The notes under the pieces were generated by a model. The model searched no databases. It was not told the DNA's origin and saw only the letters and a program-made list of their open reading frames with translations. Of a stretch of DNA of 12,743 nucleotides, positions 1 to 7,084 are shown in pieces. The stretch's first letter is position 1. Each line of letters opens with the position of its first letter. The stretch comes from an uncultured bacterium (GTDB lineage Bacteria > Patescibacteriota > Minisyncoccia > Phycocordibacterales > UBA2100): positions 1 to 12,743 of the forward strand of contig CAIRSC010000082.1 in assembly GCA_903881205.1 (NCBI GenBank), in the 5' to 3' direction. A program made the position numbers and the translations under genes.

Positions 1-701
1 CCGGCGACGCCGAAAAGCTTTCCGATGCCGTAGGTGATCGCCATCGCGGCGGCACCTCCCAAAACGACGCGGATTGTCGCGCGCATCTTGCTTGCGCCCC
101 CGGCATGAGCACTGAGCGACCCCGTGATGATCAGTGCGACGAGGACCGCCAGAAGGGTTGCGGGGAATCGATATAATTCAGGGGTCACGACGATGGCAAT
201 GAGCGGGATCACGCCGCCAACAAAGAAGGATGCGGCCGATGCGATTGCGGCATTCCACGGGTTGGTGAGGTTATTCGGATCGATATGAAGTTCTGCATCC
301 ACGTGAGCCGCAAATGCGTCGCGCTCGGTAAGCTCGGCCGCGACGGTCGTCGCGGTCGTGCGCGAAAGCCCTTTTGCTTCATACAAGCCGATCAATTCTT
401 CAAGCTCCTTTTCGGGCATGGTCTCGAGCTCAAGACGTTCTTTGGCGAGCAGCGCGTGTTCGGTATCGCGTTGGGTGCTTACCGAGACATATTCTCCGGC
501 AGCCATTGAGAGTGCGCCGGCAGAAAGGCCCGCGATGCCCGCGGTGATGATAAAGGGGAGGGAGTCGGTCGATGCGGCGACGCCGACTACGATCGAGGCG
601 ACTGAGACGATGCCGTCGTTGGCGCCGAGTACCGCGGCGCGCAGCCAATTGAGCTTGTCGGGCCCGCTGCTTTCATGGGGCTCGATATGTGTTGTTTCCA
701 T
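1..701 (-). CDS. VIT1/CCC1-family iron/manganese transporter (3' end cut by window)
   Basis: The visible 233 residues match the VIT1/CCC1 family of membrane proteins that move Fe2+ or Mn2+ across a membrane. The hallmark GANDGIVS is at about residues 26-33, in the first membrane helix, followed by a second helix with GLSAGALSMAAGEYVS (about 58-73). Next comes an acidic, charged stretch (about 75-140) that in the family forms the cytosolic metal-collecting helices. Three hydrophobic segments follow (about 150-173, 178-197, 210-228). The sequence ends at GIGKLFGVA, close to the usual C-terminus, so probably only a few residues are missing beyond position 1. The ATG at 701 was chosen because a TATACT hexamer lies 7 bp before it and no ribosome binding site is seen, suggesting a leaderless transcript. 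It is divergent from the PPOX-like gene with 38 bp between. Metal preference and direction of transport cannot be read from the sequence. Confidence 0.9.
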   Translation of the reverse strand, partial: METTHIEPHESSGPDKLNWLRAAVLGANDGIVSVASIVVGVAASTDSLPFIITAGIAGLSAGALSMAAGEYVSVSTQRDTEHALLAKERLELETMPEKELEELIGLYEAKGLSRTTATTVAAELTERDAFAAHVDAELHIDPNNLTNPWNAAIASAASFFVGGVIPLIAIVVTPELYRFPATLLAVLVALIITGSLSAHAGGASKMRATIRVVLGGAAAMAITYGIGKLFGVA

Positions 702-708
702 ACCGACC

Positions 709-714
709 AGTATA
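709..714 (-). promoter_or_regulatory. -10 element of the VIT1/CCC1 gene
   Basis: Read on the minus strand this is TATACT, 7 bp before the ATG at 701, so transcription should begin at or within a base or two of the start codon. No convincing -35 hexamer is seen at 16-18 bp spacing. Confidence 0.6.
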
Positions 715-727
715 TCAGCATCAGGTG

Positions 728-733
728 TATACT
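728..733 (+). promoter_or_regulatory. -10 element of the PPOX-like gene
   Basis: TATACT ends 6 bp before the ATG at 740, predicting a leaderless transcript. A TG directly precedes the hexamer, resembling an extended -10 without the usual spacer base. No good -35 is visible. Confidence 0.6.
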
Positions 734-739
734 GAGTGA

Positions 740-1210
740 ATGGAAAAAGACATCACTGCAGCGCGCTCTGCAGCACTCGCATTTTTAAAAGCCAATCGTG
801 CCGGAGTGATCGCGACCGTGTCCAGTGAGGGCACGCCGCACGCCTCCGTGGTCTATTACGTGACCGACGAATCCTTCAATATTTATTTCGTTACCAAAAT
901 CGACAGCCGCAAATATGCGTCGATCAAGGCCAATCCGCCCGTCGCATTCACGGTCGGGCATCTCGACGTCCCTCAGACACTGCAGATAGAGGGTATTGCA
1001 GTGGAGCTCACGGGCCAGGAAGATAAGAATGAGCACGTGCCCGCTCTCATGGAAATGCTCTCGAAAAATAATCCCTCATTCCTTCCTATCGCAAAGATGG
1101 ATTCCGAAGTGGTGGTTATGTGGATCGAGCCGAAGTGGGTGCGATGGGGGGATTTCTCAGTTGAGGCTATCGGCAATGAACATATGTTCACCGAAATCCC
1201 ACTGCGGTAA
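740..1210 (+). CDS. Pyridoxamine 5'-phosphate oxidase-like (split-barrel FMN) family protein
   Basis: This 156-residue protein has the pattern of PPOX-type split beta-barrel flavoproteins. An N-terminal helix (ALAFLKANRAGVIATVS, about 12-28) leads into the first strands, then TPHASVVYYVTDE (about 32-44), which corresponds to the family G-x-P-x-A-x-x-x-Y region. A strand FNIYFVTKIDSRKYASIKANPPVAFTV-like stretch (about 46-73) follows, and an LQIEGIAVEL strand lies near 81-90. Such proteins bind FMN, F420 or haem and act as small oxidoreductases or flavin reductases; the substrate cannot be assigned. The C-terminal EPKWVRWGDF segment fits the closing strand. No signal peptide is seen, so it is probably cytoplasmic. 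It is divergent from the metal transporter and ends 2 bp from the stop of the convergent phosphoesterase. The ATG at 740 is supported by the -10 six bases upstream. Confidence 0.85.
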   Translation: MEKDITAARSAALAFLKANRAGVIATVSSEGTPHASVVYYVTDESFNIYFVTKIDSRKYASIKANPPVAFTVGHLDVPQTLQIEGIAVELTGQEDKNEHVPALMEMLSKNNPSFLPIAKMDSEVVVMWIEPKWVRWGDFSVEAIGNEHMFTEIPLR

Positions 1211-1212
1211 GG

Positions 1213-2310
1213 TTATTGCAGAGTGATCACGACGATTTCGCCGTCGGTCCCGACGCGCATCGGCGGCCCCCAACTGCCAACGCCACTCGACGTATAGACC
1301 TGCATTCGTCCCAGACGTTTGAGTCCGTACGCGAATCCCTTATAGCTACGCTGCGCGACATATACCAGCGGCCACATCTGCGCCTTGTGCGTGTGTCCCG
1401 AGATCTGCAGCGAAATACCCGCTGCCTCGGCTACGTCGAGATCACGCGGCTCGTGCTTGAGCAGTATCGACGGCTTTCTGGGATCGATCGCAAGGCGTGA
1501 CAGAATATCTGTAAAACGTCCCGTATCTGCCGCATCCTGATAGTCGACACCGACGAGCTGAAGGCCGTCGAGCACCAACATTTCATTATCAAGTACCCGC
1601 ATACCCGCAGCCTGTACCGCGCTCACAAATTCGTCCTTGTGCCCGTATTCTTCATGGTTGCCCGTAACGAAATACACACCCTGCGGCGCGCGGAGGTCTC
1701 TCAAAGGAAGGGTGAGCTCGGGAATATCTCGCGCACCGCTTCCGTCGTAGAGATCGCCGCCGACAAAGATTATATCGGGTGAGAGCGCGTTGATTGCCGC
1801 GACGACGCGCTTTGCCAATGCAATGCCGTGCAGTTGGCCAAGGTGTACATCACTGATCCACACAATTCGCTTGTTCTTCCACGCTTCGGGAGTATTTGGC
1901 AATGTCACCGAAATCCGTTTGATCGCGATACTGCGCGCATGCACAACACCGTATACGCTCACCAGTATGACTCCGCCGATGATCCATTGTCCGGTCGCTA
2001 CAAGAGTAGGGAATACTGCCGTAAGGAGGCCGTATACAGTCGACGCCAAAAAAAGATATACAAGCACGCCGCTCCACACGGCGCTCATCGTGTAATAGGC
2101 GCGAGTGAAAACATTGTAATAATAATTGCCGATAATCGTGGCGGCAATAAAGCTCAACGACAGGAACGCGATGGTCGCTCCCAACGCGATCATTGGTGCC
2201 GCCGCAGTGATGCCGAATGTTGTCGCGAGGGCCTGATAGACGACGGCGTTTGTGATACCAAGAATTAGAACGGCGACCGTCAAAAAAATCGCGATGCGCA
2301 TGCGGCTCAT
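1213..2310 (-). CDS. Membrane-anchored calcineurin-like metallophosphoesterase (YaeI/YkuE type)
   Basis: This 365-residue protein starts with about four hydrophobic helices (about 5-30, 36-61, 76-100, 107-124), followed by a cytoplasmic calcineurin-like phosphoesterase domain. The metal-binding motifs appear in order: DVHLG (about 154-158), GDLYDG (185-190), GNHEEY (217-222), a KHEP block and SGHTHKAQMWP. These are the dimetal ligands of the family. Related YaeI/YkuE proteins are membrane-associated phosphodiesterases, in some cases acting on lipid head groups; the substrate here is unknown. An upstream in-frame ATG at 2343 exists, but the one at 2310 is preferred because TATGAT lies exactly 6 bp before it and the hydrophobic N-terminus begins there. 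It is divergent from cydA and its stop lies 2 bp from the stop of the PPOX-like gene, leaving no room for a terminator. Confidence 0.88.
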   Translation of the reverse strand: MSRMRIAIFLTVAVLILGITNAVVYQALATTFGITAAAPMIALGATIAFLSLSFIAATIIGNYYYNVFTRAYYTMSAVWSGVLVYLFLASTVYGLLTAVFPTLVATGQWIIGGVILVSVYGVVHARSIAIKRISVTLPNTPEAWKNKRIVWISDVHLGQLHGIALAKRVVAAINALSPDIIFVGGDLYDGSGARDIPELTLPLRDLRAPQGVYFVTGNHEEYGHKDEFVSAVQAAGMRVLDNEMLVLDGLQLVGVDYQDAADTGRFTDILSRLAIDPRKPSILLKHEPRDLDVAEAAGISLQISGHTHKAQMWPLVYVAQRSYKGFAYGLKRLGRMQVYTSSGVGSWGPPMRVGTDGEIVVITLQ

Positions 2311-2316
2311 ACGAGC

Positions 2317-2322
2317 ATCATA
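2317..2322 (-). promoter_or_regulatory. -10 element of the phosphoesterase gene
   Basis: On the minus strand this reads TATGAT, 6 bp before the ATG at 2310. It implies a leaderless mRNA and argues against the longer start at 2343, which would lie upstream of the promoter. Confidence 0.6.
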
Positions 2323-2374
2323 GCAAAGAGGGTCAGTACGCATCGGCGCTTACCGACCTTTGCTCAGGATGCGG

Positions 2375-2380
2375 TACTAT
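2375..2380 (+). promoter_or_regulatory. -10 element of cydAB
   Basis: TACTAT ends 8 bp before the ATG at 2389. A GTG at 2383 is in frame but only 2 bp after the hexamer, so the ATG is favoured. No clear -35 is visible. A 9-bp sequence ACCGACCTT occurs on both sides (2352-2360 and 2392-2400). Confidence 0.5.
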
Positions 2381-2388
2381 GGGTGCGT

Positions 2389-3813
2389 ATGACCGACCTT
2401 ACACCGATCGTGCATTCGAGCCTTGGCGCGGGCCGCACGCTGATGGGAGACTCACTCGGGTTCCATATTATGTTCGCGCTGCTGGGCGTGGGCCTGCCGC
2501 TGCTTATATCGCTGGCGGAGCTCATCGGCATCCTCAAACAGGACGACGAATGGTATGCCACCGCACGTCGTTGGTCGTTCGCGATGGGTACGCTTTTCGT
2601 GATCGGTGGCATCTCCGGCATGATCATTTCATTTCAGCTGTCACTCTTGTGGCCCGCATTTATGGCCATCGCCGGGCAGGTGATCGGGCTGCCGTTTTTC
2701 CTCGAAGGATTCGCATTCTTCATCGAGGCAATCTTCCTCGGTATCTATTTATTTTCGTGGGACCGATTTGGGACCTGGACGCACTGGCTTTGTTCGCTCC
2801 CGCTCGTGATCGGCTCGGCCTCTTCTGCGTTCTTCATCACGACCGCCAATGCATTTATGAATAGCCCACAAGGCTTTACGCTCAGCAATGGGGTCGTGAG
2901 CGACATCCATCCGTGGAAAGCGATGTTCAATCCAGCAGTGCCGTACGAGACATCTCATTCGATCCTCGCGTACTACCTCACCAGTGCGCTCGCCGTCGCA
3001 TCGATCTATGCGCTCTTGATGCTTCGGTCCGAAGTGCGCACCAATGCCGCAAAATTCGCATACTACAAGAAGATAGTGTCTTTCCTCATGATGCTCGCGC
3101 TCGGATTCGTAGCGATCACCGGCATTCTGGGCGACCTCTCGGGCAAATATATTGCAGAGAACGAACCGATCAAATTCGCCGCGGCGGAGAGCTTGTTCCA
3201 TACACAAGCGTACGCGCCGCTCGCGATCGGTGGAGTACTACACGGCGCGTCGCTCGTCGGCGCGATCGAAATACCCGGTATGCTCAGTCTCTTGTCATTC
3301 GGGAGTGCGAGTACGGTCGTGCGCGGACTCGACGCGTTCGATCCATCGCAATGGCCGCCGCTGTTTATTCATTATCCGCTCGATCTCATGATCGCTATCG
3401 GCGTCGCAATCGGGGGCATATGCATATTGTTCGCTTTTCTCTTCTATATCACACGTCTCCGAGCGTGGGCCTTTTCGCGCCCCATGCTATCGCTCATAGT
3501 GATTGCGGGACCGCTCTCGTTCATCGCGGTCGAGTGCGGATGGATGGTGACCGAAATCGGCAGACAGCCCTATGTGATCCGCGGGATTATGACCACCGAG
3601 CAAGCATTCACCACCTCACCGAATGTGACGACATTCGGATATATATTCCCGAGCCTCTATATGGTGCTCTTTGCGGTCGCGTATTGGGTACTGCGTCGTC
3701 ACTACAAGAAGCCCTTCGTGATGCAGAAGTATTTCTCGGGAGTCCTTCCGGAAGCGGGCAATCCCACGGCGCTCGATAAGCGGCCCGACGAGCAGTTACC
3801 GACCTCACTATGA
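2389..3813 (+). CDS. cydA: Cytochrome bd-type quinol oxidase subunit I
   Basis: Subunit I of the bd quinol oxidase, a membrane terminal oxidase that oxidises quinol and reduces O2 to water. The 474-residue protein is strongly hydrophobic with about nine membrane segments. Candidate haem ligands are visible: His26 (in GFHIMF) for b595, and His190 (in TSHSIL) plus Met386 (in GWMVTE) for b558. The acidic pair Glu106 and Glu113 lies in EGFAFFIEA. The quinol-loop signature EPIKFAAAE is present with Lys262 and Glu267, and the conserved GRQP motif is at 391-394, followed by Tyr rather than the commoner Trp. The loop after it is short, as in the non-enterobacterial, short Q-loop class. It overlaps cydB by 4 bp (ATGA), indicating translational coupling. 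Neither cydX nor the cydDC assembly genes are adjacent. The start was chosen from the -10 spacing. Confidence 0.93.
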   Translation: MTDLTPIVHSSLGAGRTLMGDSLGFHIMFALLGVGLPLLISLAELIGILKQDDEWYATARRWSFAMGTLFVIGGISGMIISFQLSLLWPAFMAIAGQVIGLPFFLEGFAFFIEAIFLGIYLFSWDRFGTWTHWLCSLPLVIGSASSAFFITTANAFMNSPQGFTLSNGVVSDIHPWKAMFNPAVPYETSHSILAYYLTSALAVASIYALLMLRSEVRTNAAKFAYYKKIVSFLMMLALGFVAITGILGDLSGKYIAENEPIKFAAAESLFHTQAYAPLAIGGVLHGASLVGAIEIPGMLSLLSFGSASTVVRGLDAFDPSQWPPLFIHYPLDLMIAIGVAIGGICILFAFLFYITRLRAWAFSRPMLSLIVIAGPLSFIAVECGWMVTEIGRQPYVIRGIMTTEQAFTTSPNVTTFGYIFPSLYMVLFAVAYWVLRRHYKKPFVMQKYFSGVLPEAGNPTALDKRPDEQLPTSL

Positions 3814-4772
3814 TGATATCCGCTCCCGAGATCGCATATGGAATCGCCTGCGTATTCCTTTTCCTCTACCTCGTGCTCTCGTCGATCGAATTCGGTGCAG
3901 CCTTCTACATGCTGCTCCCCGAGAGCATCCTGGAACGCAGTACTATTCGCACGTACGTCAACCCGATCTGGGAGACAACCAACATTTTCCTCGTCTTCTT
4001 TGCGATGATGATCTTTTCCTGTTTCCCGCGCGCGGTCCCGACGCTATCGCTGCTATTGTTCCCGATCGTCGAGGTCGCACTCGTTTTCTTCGTGCTGCGC
4101 ATTCTGGGGATCCTCGGCCTTTTCTACGGAGACAGCGGGAAGCTCGCCTGGCGACTATTATTCTTCGTCGGTAGTTGGGGAGCGGCACTCGTACTCAGCG
4201 GCTTTTATCATGTTGTCGTTACGGGGACACGCATGTCGTTGCCTCCCGACATACTCACGACGTCGTTGATCCTGCTCGTGATATCGACCATGCTACTGCT
4301 CTCATCGACCTTCTTCCTCATGTTCACATCGCGTCACCGGTTCCACCCATATCTTGCCCGCTTAGGATATGTGTCACTACTTACCTGGTACGGCGCGGCG
4401 GCGCTCTACCTGATCGGACCGTTTCGCGATGCACCGTACATGCTCGATCACCTTACTGCGGCCACCAACGGATTCATCGCGGTGACACTTGTCACCTGTG
4501 CGATACCGGTTTGCATTCACAAGCGATATTTTGCGACGGGATTTGCCTCATCCGTCGTCGCCTTCGCGATGCTGTTCTTCGGCAGCGCGTATATGCACCT
4601 GCCGTATCTTGTCTATCCTGCGATGACGATCGTCGACGCGTTCACGAGCGCCGCCATTTTTCACGCGATCTTGATATCGGGGGCCGTCGGGGCACTCTTT
4701 TTGATTCCCGCGCTGTATCTTTTGTATGCGCTCTTCGGCGTCACGCAGACCGCCGCCGAATTGATCGAATAG
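3810..4772 (+). CDS. cydB: Cytochrome bd-type quinol oxidase subunit II (divergent)
   Basis: This 320-residue polytopic protein, with about eight or nine hydrophobic helices, follows cydA with an ATGA overlap, the normal arrangement for bd oxidase subunits. Family-like features are the IEFGAAFYMLLP segment in the first helix region (compare the usual DGFDLGxxxLLP) and NPIWETTNIFLVFF (about 51-64), corresponding to the conserved P-x-W-x-x-N-x-W-L-V block of CydB. Subunit II packs against subunit I and stabilises the haem-binding core. The sequence is more divergent than cydA, as is common for this subunit. A second ATG one codon later is an equally possible start. Its stop is 4 bp from the stop of the convergent glutathione transferase gene, and no terminator is seen. 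Confidence 0.88.
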   Translation: MMISAPEIAYGIACVFLFLYLVLSSIEFGAAFYMLLPESILERSTIRTYVNPIWETTNIFLVFFAMMIFSCFPRAVPTLSLLLFPIVEVALVFFVLRILGILGLFYGDSGKLAWRLLFFVGSWGAALVLSGFYHVVVTGTRMSLPPDILTTSLILLVISTMLLLSSTFFLMFTSRHRFHPYLARLGYVSLLTWYGAAALYLIGPFRDAPYMLDHLTAATNGFIAVTLVTCAIPVCIHKRYFATGFASSVVAFAMLFFGSAYMHLPYLVYPAMTIVDAFTSAAIFHAILISGAVGALFLIPALYLLYALFGVTQTAAELIE

Positions 4773-4776
4773 GATT

Positions 4777-5439
4777 TTATTCGAACTTCGGGATGCATAC
4801 GGCGGAGCCTCCTTTGGCGGCGTTGTCGACATTCGCGATCGCACGCATCACTGCAGGCCGGGCCTCGATAGCTTTGTACCACTTCTCTACGTTTGGATAT
4901 TCGCTGAGTACGACGTGCTTATTGGCGATGCCCGAACGGATCCACGGCCACGTCGCGATGTCGGCGATCGAATACGCTCCGGCCAGATACTCGACCGTGC
5001 CGAGTCGTGTATTCATGACACCCATAAGACGCTGCGCTTCTTTCGTATATCGTGCGATGGGGTACTCGAGCCGCTCGGCAGTGTGCTTCACAAAATGATT
5101 CGCTTGGCCAAACATCGGTCCGACGCTCGCAAGCTGGAATAGAAGCCATTCAATGGTCGTATATTTGCCGACGGTGTCCGTGGGAAGGAATTGGCCGCTT
5201 TTTTCTGCGAGATACATAAGTATTGCGCCCGACTCGAAAATCGTGAGCGCGCCGCCTTCAGCGTCCTCATCGACGAGCACGGGAATCTTATGATTAGGGT
5301 TCATCGCCAGAAATTCGGGGGTCATCTGACCGCCCTCATTGATGTCGACCGGAATGACCTCGTAGGGGAGCGCGAGCTCTTCGAGCATGATGGGGACCTT
5401 GTAGCCGTTGGGTGTCTTCCACGTGTAAAGTTTCAGCAT
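4777..5439 (-). CDS. yfcG: Nu-class glutathione S-transferase / disulfide-bond reductase, YfcG-like
   Basis: The 220 residues match the YfcG/nu-class GST pattern along the full length. The N-terminal thioredoxin-fold has TPNGYKVPIMLEE (about 9-21), PNHKIPVLVD (about 48-57) and the glutathione-binding FESGAILMYLAEKSG (about 68-82). The C-terminal helical domain has WLLFQLASVGPMFGQ-type residues and the YSIADIATWPW motif (about 157-167). Thr9 and Asn11, used by E. coli YfcG in place of a catalytic Ser/Tyr/Cys, are present at the same numbering. E. coli YfcG reduces disulfides with bound glutathione or glutathionylspermidine. The only cysteine is near the C-terminus. Placement beside the oxidase operon fits redox defence. 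In a Patescibacteria genome this would probably be acquired, and the source of glutathione is unclear. The ATG at 5439 is preceded by CATAAT 9 bp upstream, with no Shine-Dalgarno. Confidence 0.92.
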   Translation of the reverse strand: MLKLYTWKTPNGYKVPIMLEELALPYEVIPVDINEGGQMTPEFLAMNPNHKIPVLVDEDAEGGALTIFESGAILMYLAEKSGQFLPTDTVGKYTTIEWLLFQLASVGPMFGQANHFVKHTAERLEYPIARYTKEAQRLMGVMNTRLGTVEYLAGAYSIADIATWPWIRSGIANKHVVLSEYPNVEKWYKAIEARPAVMRAIANVDNAAKGGSAVCIPKFE

Positions 5440-5448
5440 AGATTGAAT

Positions 5449-5454
5449 ATTATG
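5449..5454 (-). promoter_or_regulatory. -10 element of the GST gene
   Basis: On the minus strand this is CATAAT, 9 bp before the ATG at 5439, giving a predicted leader of only two or three bases. A second, weaker reading of TAATAT overlaps it. Confidence 0.45.
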
Positions 5455-5532
5455 GGTAAGTCATTTTCAGTATACATCTTTACAGCGTTATGCTCATGAA
5501 GGCTCTTCATGTGTTCTCCACGGAGCCGGGCG

Positions 5533-5538
5533 CATAGT
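5533..5538 (+). promoter_or_regulatory. -10-like element of the YggT-family gene
   Basis: CATAGT ends 6 bp before the ATG at 5545. It is a weak match to TATAAT, but its position repeats that seen before neighbouring genes and it selects ATG 5545 over the in-frame ATG at 5509. Confidence 0.4.
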
Positions 5539-5544
5539 GGCGCA

Positions 5545-5892
5545 ATGACAGAAATCATATATACGCGCCCGGAGCTGTGGTATTCGCCCTCGCGCTTTAT
5601 CGTGACCATCGTAAATCTGGTATTCGGCGTCGTCGAATTCATGCTTGCGGTGCGTATTGTACTCGAGCTGCTCGGTGCGAGCGCAGCGGCACCGTTCGTC
5701 GCGTGGGTATACAGCGTGACCAGTGGTCTTGCGGCTCCGTTCTCCGGCGCCTTTCCCTCGTGGGATCTCGGAGAGGGCTATGTACTCGACCTTTCTGCGA
5801 TATTCGCGATGATCGGCTACGCGATCATCGGTTGGATCGTGGTGCGTTTACTGACACTTCTTTTTTCAACGCTCTACAGTGTTCGTGTGTAG
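5545..5892 (+). CDS. YggT-family small membrane protein
   Basis: A 115-residue protein with two main hydrophobic regions (about 17-45 and 80-108) separated by a loop containing VYSVTSGLAAPFSGAFPSW. That segment resembles the YggT motif, in which a helix is followed by a short turn and a P-F/P-rich stretch. YggT proteins are inner-membrane proteins of poorly known function, linked in some bacteria to osmotic tolerance or to cell division and envelope organisation. The upstream in-frame ATG at 5509 would add 12 charged residues and precede the -10-like CATAGT, so the ATG at 5545 is used. It is transcribed divergently from the GST gene and convergently with the next gene, 46 bp away. Function cannot be narrowed further. 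Confidence 0.75.
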   Translation: MTEIIYTRPELWYSPSRFIVTIVNLVFGVVEFMLAVRIVLELLGASAAAPFVAWVYSVTSGLAAPFSGAFPSWDLGEGYVLDLSAIFAMIGYAIIGWIVVRLLTLLFSTLYSVRV

Positions 5893-5938
5893 TGCTGTTC
5901 TGCGATGCCTGACCAAATAAGTATCCTCCATCAATGTG

Positions 5939-6496
5939 CTATTTCATGAGGCCTTCGAGTACTCCTGCGGGAGTAACTTTCAACAGTAGTGTGGCACCGA
6001 CTGACGGTTGCGCCGTCATCGGCTCGCCCGGCTTACGTTCGGCAAAGTTGACCTGGAGTTCCTGAGAATTCAGCGGGATGAAGGTGGATTGCGGTGCGAT
6101 ACGATCGCCGATAAGAAATGCATTTGTCGTCTTGTATCCGGTGGTGGTCTTCACTGCCACGACCGCGTAATAGAAGAGTCCGCTCCCACCGGTATCCTGT
6201 GATATGAGGAATGCAGTATCGGGCATACCGTCGCCGTTGAGGTCGCCAGTCGCTTCATTGCCGAAATATCGCGTCGTGATTTTCGAAGCGGAGCCCGGCG
6301 CGGCAGGGATTTCGGAGACACCGTTGACGAGTGTGACAGGGGCTCCGTCGATAGTGAATGAAGTATTCCTTCCATCGAACGCCATGGGAGTAGTTACAAC
6401 AGGCGTCGGTGGAGTTTCCCGCGCAGGCTTGGTCAAAAGATACGCCCCGGTGCCTACTACAACGAGCGCAAAAACGATCAGTGATGTTTTTTTCAT
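5939..6496 (-). CDS. Conserved membrane-anchored hypothetical protein with DLNGDGMPD loop
   Basis: This 185-residue protein has an N-terminal positive end (MKKTS) and one hydrophobic segment (about 5-21), so it is probably exported and membrane-tethered or secreted. A Pro/Thr-rich linker follows (about 24-38), then a globular domain. The DLNGDGMPD stretch (85-93) resembles calcium-binding loops of dockerin/EF-hand or FG-GAP type. GSGLFYYAVVAV and KPGEPMTAQPSVG are further recognisable stretches. I recall similar conserved hypotheticals with the order ITRYFGNEAxGDLNGDG, but no function is known to me. No lipobox cysteine is present. TACAAT lies 8 bp before the ATG at 6496, so the transcript is nearly leaderless. 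It points away from the truncated porin-like gene, with which it shares a short divergent gap. Confidence 0.75.
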   Translation of the reverse strand: MKKTSLIVFALVVVGTGAYLLTKPARETPPTPVVTTPMAFDGRNTSFTIDGAPVTLVNGVSEIPAAPGSASKITTRYFGNEATGDLNGDGMPDTAFLISQDTGGSGLFYYAVVAVKTTTGYKTTNAFLIGDRIAPQSTFIPLNSQELQVNFAERKPGEPMTAQPSVGATLLLKVTPAGVLEGLMK

Positions 6497-6504
6497 ATTC
6501 TTCT

Positions 6505-6510
6505 ATTGTA
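6505..6510 (-). promoter_or_regulatory. -10 element of the hypothetical gene at 5939-6496
   Basis: On the minus strand this reads TACAAT, preceded by TTGC and 8 bp before the ATG at 6496. Predicted leader is one or two bases. Confidence 0.5.
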
Positions 6511-6543
6511 GCAAGTTATAGAGGTTGCGGTCGGCGGTAATAA

Positions 6544-7017
6544 TATGAGCTGCGCAATGGGTTCGTGATCGGCATCAAATTCGATGCGTCGCTCATGAAC
6601 AATCAGCGCTCCACAGTCTACGACGGACCGAACTTGAACTATTCGGCACAGCCGAAGGTGTTCGGTACTGCGCTGGGTAAGCTCGGGTTCGATCTTGGGG
6701 CATTTATGCCGTACGTCACCGGTGGTGTCGCGGCGCTGCGTTCGACCGCATCTATGAATTGTCCGGCAGGCGCGCCCTTCGGTGTCTGCGCCTTCACAGG
6801 GCCATTCACTGCGTACGAGACCAAGACGAATACCGGCTGGGCGCTCGGCGGCGGAATCGAATTTGCGATGACTCCTCAATGGTCGTTGTATCTGGACTAT
6901 CTGCATGCCGATTTCGGCACCCAGACGAGCACGTTCACGACGCCTCTCGGCGTCGTGTCCGGTGACACTCGTCTGACCTTCGACAAGGCCGTCGCCGGCA
7001 TCAACCTCCGCTTCTAA
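6544..7017 (+). pseudogene. C-terminal fragment of an outer-membrane beta-barrel protein (Omp25/RopB-like)
   Basis: The open frame after the stop at 6541-6543 gives 157 residues that read as the C-terminal two thirds of an eight-stranded outer-membrane beta-barrel, of the type common in Alphaproteobacteria. It shows alternating aromatic/hydrophobic strands, such as GFVIGIKFDASL, FMPYVTGGVAAL and WSLYLDYLHADFG. A loop holds two cysteines (NCPAG and VCAF), and the protein ends with the terminal aromatic typical of barrel proteins (GINLRF). The signal peptide and first strands are missing, because an in-frame stop precedes the first readable codon (Tyr). No credible start or ribosome binding site is seen; the GTG at 6565 falls inside a strand. 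A perfect intrinsic terminator follows. It is either a decayed gene or the edge of foreign or misjoined DNA. A Patescibacteria cell would not be expected to have a classical outer membrane. Confidence 0.7.
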
Positions 7018-7043
7018 CCGCGTCGCGGCACATGAACACAACA

Positions 7044-7078
7044 GCCCGGTCGCGATAGCGACCGGGCCTTCATTTTTT
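7044..7078 (+). terminator. Intrinsic terminator after the barrel-protein fragment
   Basis: A perfect 10-bp stem (GCCCGGTCGC, 7044-7053; its complement at 7058-7067) with a GATA loop is followed after a few bases by six T (7073-7078). Confidence 0.9.
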
Positions 7079-7084
7079 ATGAAC

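Noticed and set aside
4175..5098. Long plus-strand frame of 307 residues spanning cydB and the GST gene
   Set aside because: Arg/His/Cys-rich composition typical of an out-of-frame reading; it crosses two well-supported genes.
6565..7017. Intact barrel protein starting at the GTG at 6565
   Set aside because: The start lies inside a predicted strand, there is no ribosome binding site, and the signal peptide required for an outer-membrane protein is missing.
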